DNA of 64,000 nt from Mycobacterium sp. D16Q14 (lineage in GTDB: Bacteria > Actinomycetota > Actinomycetes > Mycobacteriales > Mycobacteriaceae). Of this stretch, positions 60,624 through 64,000 are shown piece after piece; positions within the stretch are counted from its first letter, which is position 1; each line of letters opens with the position of its first letter. The stretch covers positions 1 to 64,000 of the forward strand of contig MAEX01000020.1 in the NCBI GenBank assembly GCA_002013415.1. The letters are read 5' to 3'. The position numbers and the translations under genes were made by a program. Below the pieces are notes generated by a model, which saw only the letters and a program-made list of their open reading frames with translations, was not told where the DNA came from and searched no databases.

Positions 60624-61559
60624 ATGACTGACGAGGCGAGTACCGGCGCACCCGGCACCAAGATCGCGCTGGCGCTGGGCGCCGGTGGGGCCCGGGGGTA
60701 TGCGCATATCGGTGTGATCCAGGAGTTGCGGGAGCGCGGCTTCGAGATCTCCGGCATCTCGGGATCCTCGATGGGTGCGTTAGTGGGCGGCCTGGAGGCA
60801 GCCGGGGCACTCGACGGATTCACCTCGTGGGCAACATCGCTGACCCAGCGCGCGGTACTGCGGCTGTTGGACCCGACGTGGACCAGCCCCGGCTTCTTCC
60901 GCGCCGAGAAGATTCTGGACGTGGTGCGCGAACTACTCGGCGATGTCGCGATCGAAGACCTGCCGATCCCGTTCACCGCGGTCGCGACCGACTTGATAGC
61001 CGGCAAGTCGGTGTGGCTACAGCGCGGATCATTGGCCTCCGCTATCCGCGCATCTATCGCGATCCCCGGGATGATTTCTCCGCATGTACTCGACGGCCGC
61101 GTGCTGGCAGACGGCGGTGTCCTCGACCTGATGGCAGTTGCACCGCTGGCCGGGGTGCACGCCGAGCTGCGGGTAGCGGTAAGCCTCAGCGGAGGCGAGG
61201 AGTCGCGCACTCCGGCGCCGCCCCTTGACCCCGAGCCTCGTGAGCCGCGCGTGACCACAGAGTGGTTGAACCGGCTGCTGCGCAGCACTTCGGCGCTGTT
61301 CGAGACCGACGGCACCGAAGCAGCGGGCCAACCAGATCCCGCCGCCAAGCTGACAAGCTTCGAAGTGATGAACCGGACCATCGAGGTCATGCAGTCGGCC
61401 CTTGCCCGCATGCAACTCGCGGCGCACCCACCGGATGTCCTCATCGAGGTACCCCGAAGTGTCAGTCGCAGTCTCGACTTCCATCGTGCCACCGAAGTAA
61501 TCGAGGTCGGGCGCCGTTGCGCCGCTGAGGCTCTCGACGCATACGCGAACACCAACTAG
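60624..61559 (+). CDS. Patatin-like phospholipase (RssA/NTE type)
   Basis: A 311-residue patatin-fold hydrolase. The oxyanion loop is ALGAGGARGYAHIGV, the nucleophile elbow is GISGSSMGALVGG near residue 45, and the catalytic aspartate is in DGGVLD near 170. It hydrolyses acyl esters of phospholipids or lysolipids. ATG 60624 opens the frame. It stands between the SDR and the ThDP enzyme genes on the same strand, with 27 bp to the latter. Confidence 0.9.
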   Translation: MTDEASTGAPGTKIALALGAGGARGYAHIGVIQELRERGFEISGISGSSMGALVGGLEAAGALDGFTSWATSLTQRAVLRLLDPTWTSPGFFRAEKILDVVRELLGDVAIEDLPIPFTAVATDLIAGKSVWLQRGSLASAIRASIAIPGMISPHVLDGRVLADGGVLDLMAVAPLAGVHAELRVAVSLSGGEESRTPAPPLDPEPREPRVTTEWLNRLLRSTSALFETDGTEAAGQPDPAAKLTSFEVMNRTIEVMQSALARMQLAAHPPDVLIEVPRSVSRSLDFHRATEVIEVGRRCAAEALDAYANTN

Positions 61560-61586
61560 CCGCCGACATCCCCCTTGGAGGGCAGC

Positions 61587-63326
61587 ATGGCCCGTACCGT
61601 CTCGCAACTCATCGTCGATACCGTGAAAGCCGCCGGTGTTCAACGCATTTACGGCCTGCCCGGCGACTCGTTGAATGGCTTTACCGAGGCTCTGCGCCGC
61701 GACGGCACCGTGGAGTGGGTCCATGTGCGCCACGAGGAGGCGGCGGCATTCGCCGCGGGGGCGGAGGCGGCGCTGACGGGCACCCTCGCGGTGTGTGCTG
61801 CCAGCTGCGGCCCGGGCAATCTGCATCTCATCAACGGTCTCTTTGATGCCCACCGCAGTCGAGTCCCCGTCCTCGCGATCGCCTCGCACATCCCCAGCGC
61901 CGAAATCGGCAGCGGCTACTTCCAGGAAACCCATCCGCAGAATCTGTTCGCCGAATGCAGCGTGTACAGCGAGCTGGTGAGCAGCGTCGAACAGCTGCCG
62001 TACGTCTTGGACACCGCCATCCGCGCGGCGCTGGACCAGAGAGGGGTGGCCGTCCTGACAATCCCAGGAGACATCCTCAGCGCCAAGACAGATGTGGCGC
62101 CGCCCTCCGGGCCGATCGTCGCGGGCATCGGGACCCGCCTGCCAGACCCAGTGTCCCTAGAGCGAGCCGTACGCGTGCTGAACGGATCCAACGCGGTCAC
62201 CATCCTCGCCGGGGCCGGCTGTGAGGGCGCGCATGCCGAGCTGCTGGAAGCTGCTCGTATTCTCCAGGCACCGATCGTGCACACGTTGCGCGGCAAGGAA
62301 TTCGTCGAGTACGACAACCCGTTCGACGTCGGTATGACGGGCCTGTTGGGATTTCGTTCCGGGTACGACGCACTCGAGGACACCAAGGTTCTGCTGATGC
62401 TCGGGACGGATTTCCCGTATCGACAGTTCTATCCGCCGAAGGCCACCGTCGTTCAGGTCGATATCCGCGGTGAACATATCGGCCGTCGTGTCCGGGTGGA
62501 TGTCCCACTCGTCGGGTCGGTGAAAGACACTTTGCAACAGCTAAATTCGACACTCCTTCCGCATTCCGATGGCAAGCACCTAGAGCGCGCGAGAGAAAAC
62601 TACACGCGCACGCGTGCTCAGCTCGACCGGTTGGCCGCGGACGATCGCAATCAGATGCCCGTGCGACCGGAACTTGTCGCACGCAGAATCGACGAGCTGG
62701 CAGACGAGGACGCGGTCTTCATCGCCGATGTTGGCACACCCGTCATCTGGGCCGCGCGCTACCTGTCCATGAATGGCCGACGGCGCCTGCTCGGTTCGTT
62801 CAACCACGGCAGCATGGCCAACGCCGTTCCCCAGGGAATCGGGGCTCAGGCATCACACCGAGGCCGCCAGATCGTCACCCTCTCCGGTGACGGCGGGCTG
62901 GCGATGATGCTGGGAGATCTCATCACGCTCACCCAGTCGCAGCTGCCCATCAAGATGGTGGTGTTCAACAATGGCCCGCTCAGCTTCGTGGAGCTGGAAA
63001 TGAAGGCCGCCGGGATCGTCAACTACGGGACCGCCCTGGACAACCCGGTCTTTGCCGACGTCGCAAGGGCACTCGGGATTCACGGCGTCCGCGTGGAACG
63101 CCCCGATCAGCTCGATGCGGCGCTGTCGGAGGCCTTCAGTCACGACGGCCCGGCCCTCGTCGAGGTAGTCACCGCCCGCCAGGAGCTCTCGATCCCACCG
63201 ACCATCACCGCCGCACAGGTGGCAGGCTTCTCCTTGTGGGCGACGAGGACGCTGCTGTCGGGGCGCGGCGACGAGCTCATCGACCTGGCCAAGACGAACC
63301 TCGGCGCGCGCCTGCGCCGCCGGTAA
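61587..63326 (+). CDS. poxB: Pyruvate-oxidase/dehydrogenase-like ThDP enzyme (PoxB type)
   Basis: A 579-residue ThDP-dependent enzyme. The N-terminal YGLPGDSLNGFTEALRR and the catalytic glutamate in VRHEEAAAFAAGAEA are clear, a central FAD/cofactor domain lies near residues 190-330, and the ThDP-magnesium motif GDGGLAMMLGDLITLTQSQLP is near residue 435. It fits pyruvate dehydrogenase (quinone)/pyruvate oxidase, which turns pyruvate into acetate or acetyl phosphate. ATG 61587 has GGAGGG upstream; the TTG at 61575 is rejected. Related decarboxylases cannot be excluded. Confidence 0.85.
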   Translation: MARTVSQLIVDTVKAAGVQRIYGLPGDSLNGFTEALRRDGTVEWVHVRHEEAAAFAAGAEAALTGTLAVCAASCGPGNLHLINGLFDAHRSRVPVLAIASHIPSAEIGSGYFQETHPQNLFAECSVYSELVSSVEQLPYVLDTAIRAALDQRGVAVLTIPGDILSAKTDVAPPSGPIVAGIGTRLPDPVSLERAVRVLNGSNAVTILAGAGCEGAHAELLEAARILQAPIVHTLRGKEFVEYDNPFDVGMTGLLGFRSGYDALEDTKVLLMLGTDFPYRQFYPPKATVVQVDIRGEHIGRRVRVDVPLVGSVKDTLQQLNSTLLPHSDGKHLERARENYTRTRAQLDRLAADDRNQMPVRPELVARRIDELADEDAVFIADVGTPVIWAARYLSMNGRRRLLGSFNHGSMANAVPQGIGAQASHRGRQIVTLSGDGGLAMMLGDLITLTQSQLPIKMVVFNNGPLSFVELEMKAAGIVNYGTALDNPVFADVARALGIHGVRVERPDQLDAALSEAFSHDGPALVEVVTARQELSIPPTITAAQVAGFSLWATRTLLSGRGDELIDLAKTNLGARLRRR

Positions 63327-63375
63327 GTCTCAACCACCGCTGCCCGGCGGTCCTGGCGCTACCATCGCAAACGCC

Positions 63376-64000
63376 ATGACCGCTCCTCCTTTCCCTCCTT
63401 CGTTCGTCGGTCGCGACAACCTACGCGACGTGGTCAGACGCGTCGCGACCACGACGGACAACCCGCCCAACGTATTGCTCCTGCTCGGAGAGGCCGGGAT
63501 TGGGAAGTCAGCACTGCTCAGGGATGCCACCACGGCTGCCGTGAGCGCCGGAGTCCAGGTGCTGTTCGCCGCCGGGAGCCAGCCCGATCTACTGCATGCC
63601 TTTACGTCCCTGGCCGAGCTCATCTGCCCTTTGAACGAGCACGTCAACGCGCTGCCCAGGCTGCTGCGGGACACCCTCAACGACATTCTGGGGATCAATA
63701 GCACACCCTCACCGCGCGGTCCTGCCGTCATCCGGCATGCGCTCGTTGCGCTACTGAAATCCGTCGCCCGTGACCGCCCGCTCCTCCTCGCGCTCGATGA
63801 TGTCGACCTTCTCGACCGCGATTCACGTGAAGTGCTGACCTCCTTGTCCCGCAGGCTCATCCACACTCCGGTGTCGGTCATCATGACTGCTCGACACCGC
63901 GATGGTCTCCCGGGCCTCGACTCCGTCATCTCCGTCATCGACGTGCCGGCTCTGAGCGATCGTGAGGCGAGTGACCTCCTCGACACACTGGCGCCGACCC
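63376..64000 (+). CDS. AAA-type ATPase regulator (LuxR/LAL-like), cut by window edge
   Basis: The first 208 residues of a large regulator. It shows SFVGRDNLRDVV, the Walker A LLGEAGIGKSALLRD near residue 38 and Walker B LLLALDDVDLLD near 140. Such proteins usually end in a LuxR helix-turn-helix, which lies beyond the window. ATG 63376 is the start. The target genes are not known. Confidence 0.82.
   Translation, partial: MTAPPFPPSFVGRDNLRDVVRRVATTTDNPPNVLLLLGEAGIGKSALLRDATTAAVSAGVQVLFAAGSQPDLLHAFTSLAELICPLNEHVNALPRLLRDTLNDILGINSTPSPRGPAVIRHALVALLKSVARDRPLLLALDDVDLLDRDSREVLTSLSRRLIHTPVSVIMTARHRDGLPGLDSVISVIDVPALSDREASDLLDTLAPT

Overview
The window looks like chromosomal DNA of a rapidly growing mycobacterium, most likely of the Mycobacteroides abscessus/chelonae group. 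The evidence is the high GC content, three MmpL transporters paired with MmpS proteins, Gap/Sap-type lipid-addressing proteins, GPL-type glycosyltransferases, a mycobacterial haemophore-like protein, a WhiB protein and a full carboxylic acid reductase. I see no rRNA, tRNA, CRISPR array, IS element or prophage. The species call is inference, because no database search was possible.

Region 1 (1-22.5 kb) reads as one cell-envelope lipopeptide locus. It holds the start of an NRPS whose first module is predicted to activate threonine, an MbtH partner, a cytochrome P450, two GPL-type glycosyltransferases, two methyltransferases, two Gap/Sap membrane proteins, a sulfotransferase, a condensation-superfamily acyltransferase, a haemophore-like secreted protein, and an mmpS-mmpL-mmpL export operon. 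It resembles the glycopeptidolipid (GPL) locus in content, but the order and the predicted first amino acid differ. The NRPS continues beyond the left edge.

Region 2 (21-31.2 kb) holds a membrane protein, a lipase and carboxylic acid reductase, and several decaying genes: an AraC regulator fused to a VOC remnant, a glutaredoxin with a nonsense codon, and an NRAMP-type transporter with an internal deletion, a stop codon and a frameshift. The dead NRAMP gene still has an M-box (ykoK) magnesium riboswitch and a small proline-containing leader ORF in front of it.

Region 3 (31-51.9 kb) is mostly ordinary chromosomal genes: a K+/H+ antiporter with a divergent TrkA protein, a phytoene-desaturase-like oxidoreductase, a MerR regulator that appears to share an operator with an S9 peptidase, a CaCA exchanger, Nei glycosylase, a bile-acid-symporter-like protein facing a LysR gene, an ECF41-type sigma factor, Kup, Dps, a DsbA-like protein, a CitE-like lyase, an M20 hydrolase and a FAD oxidoreductase.

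Region 4 (51.9-58.6 kb) follows a secreted GH16 glucanase gene and contains what I consider the most interesting unit. A CsoR-family regulator with the two cysteines, but not the histidine, of copper CsoR lies after an mmpS-mmpL pair. Divergent from it is an operon of a DsbA-like protein, a 58-residue cysteine-rich protein and a sulfide:quinone-oxidoreductase-like flavoprotein. Three copies of one palindrome (TATACC-N5-GGGTAT) lie at the divergent promoter and directly before the regulator. This suggests a persulfide- or thiol-responsive regulon that includes an RND exporter.

Region 5 (58.6-64 kb) has a PPOX-fold protein, a TetR regulator with a perfect 22-bp operator palindrome facing an SDR gene, a patatin-like phospholipase, a pyruvate-oxidase-like ThDP enzyme and the start of an AAA/LuxR-type regulator cut by the right edge.
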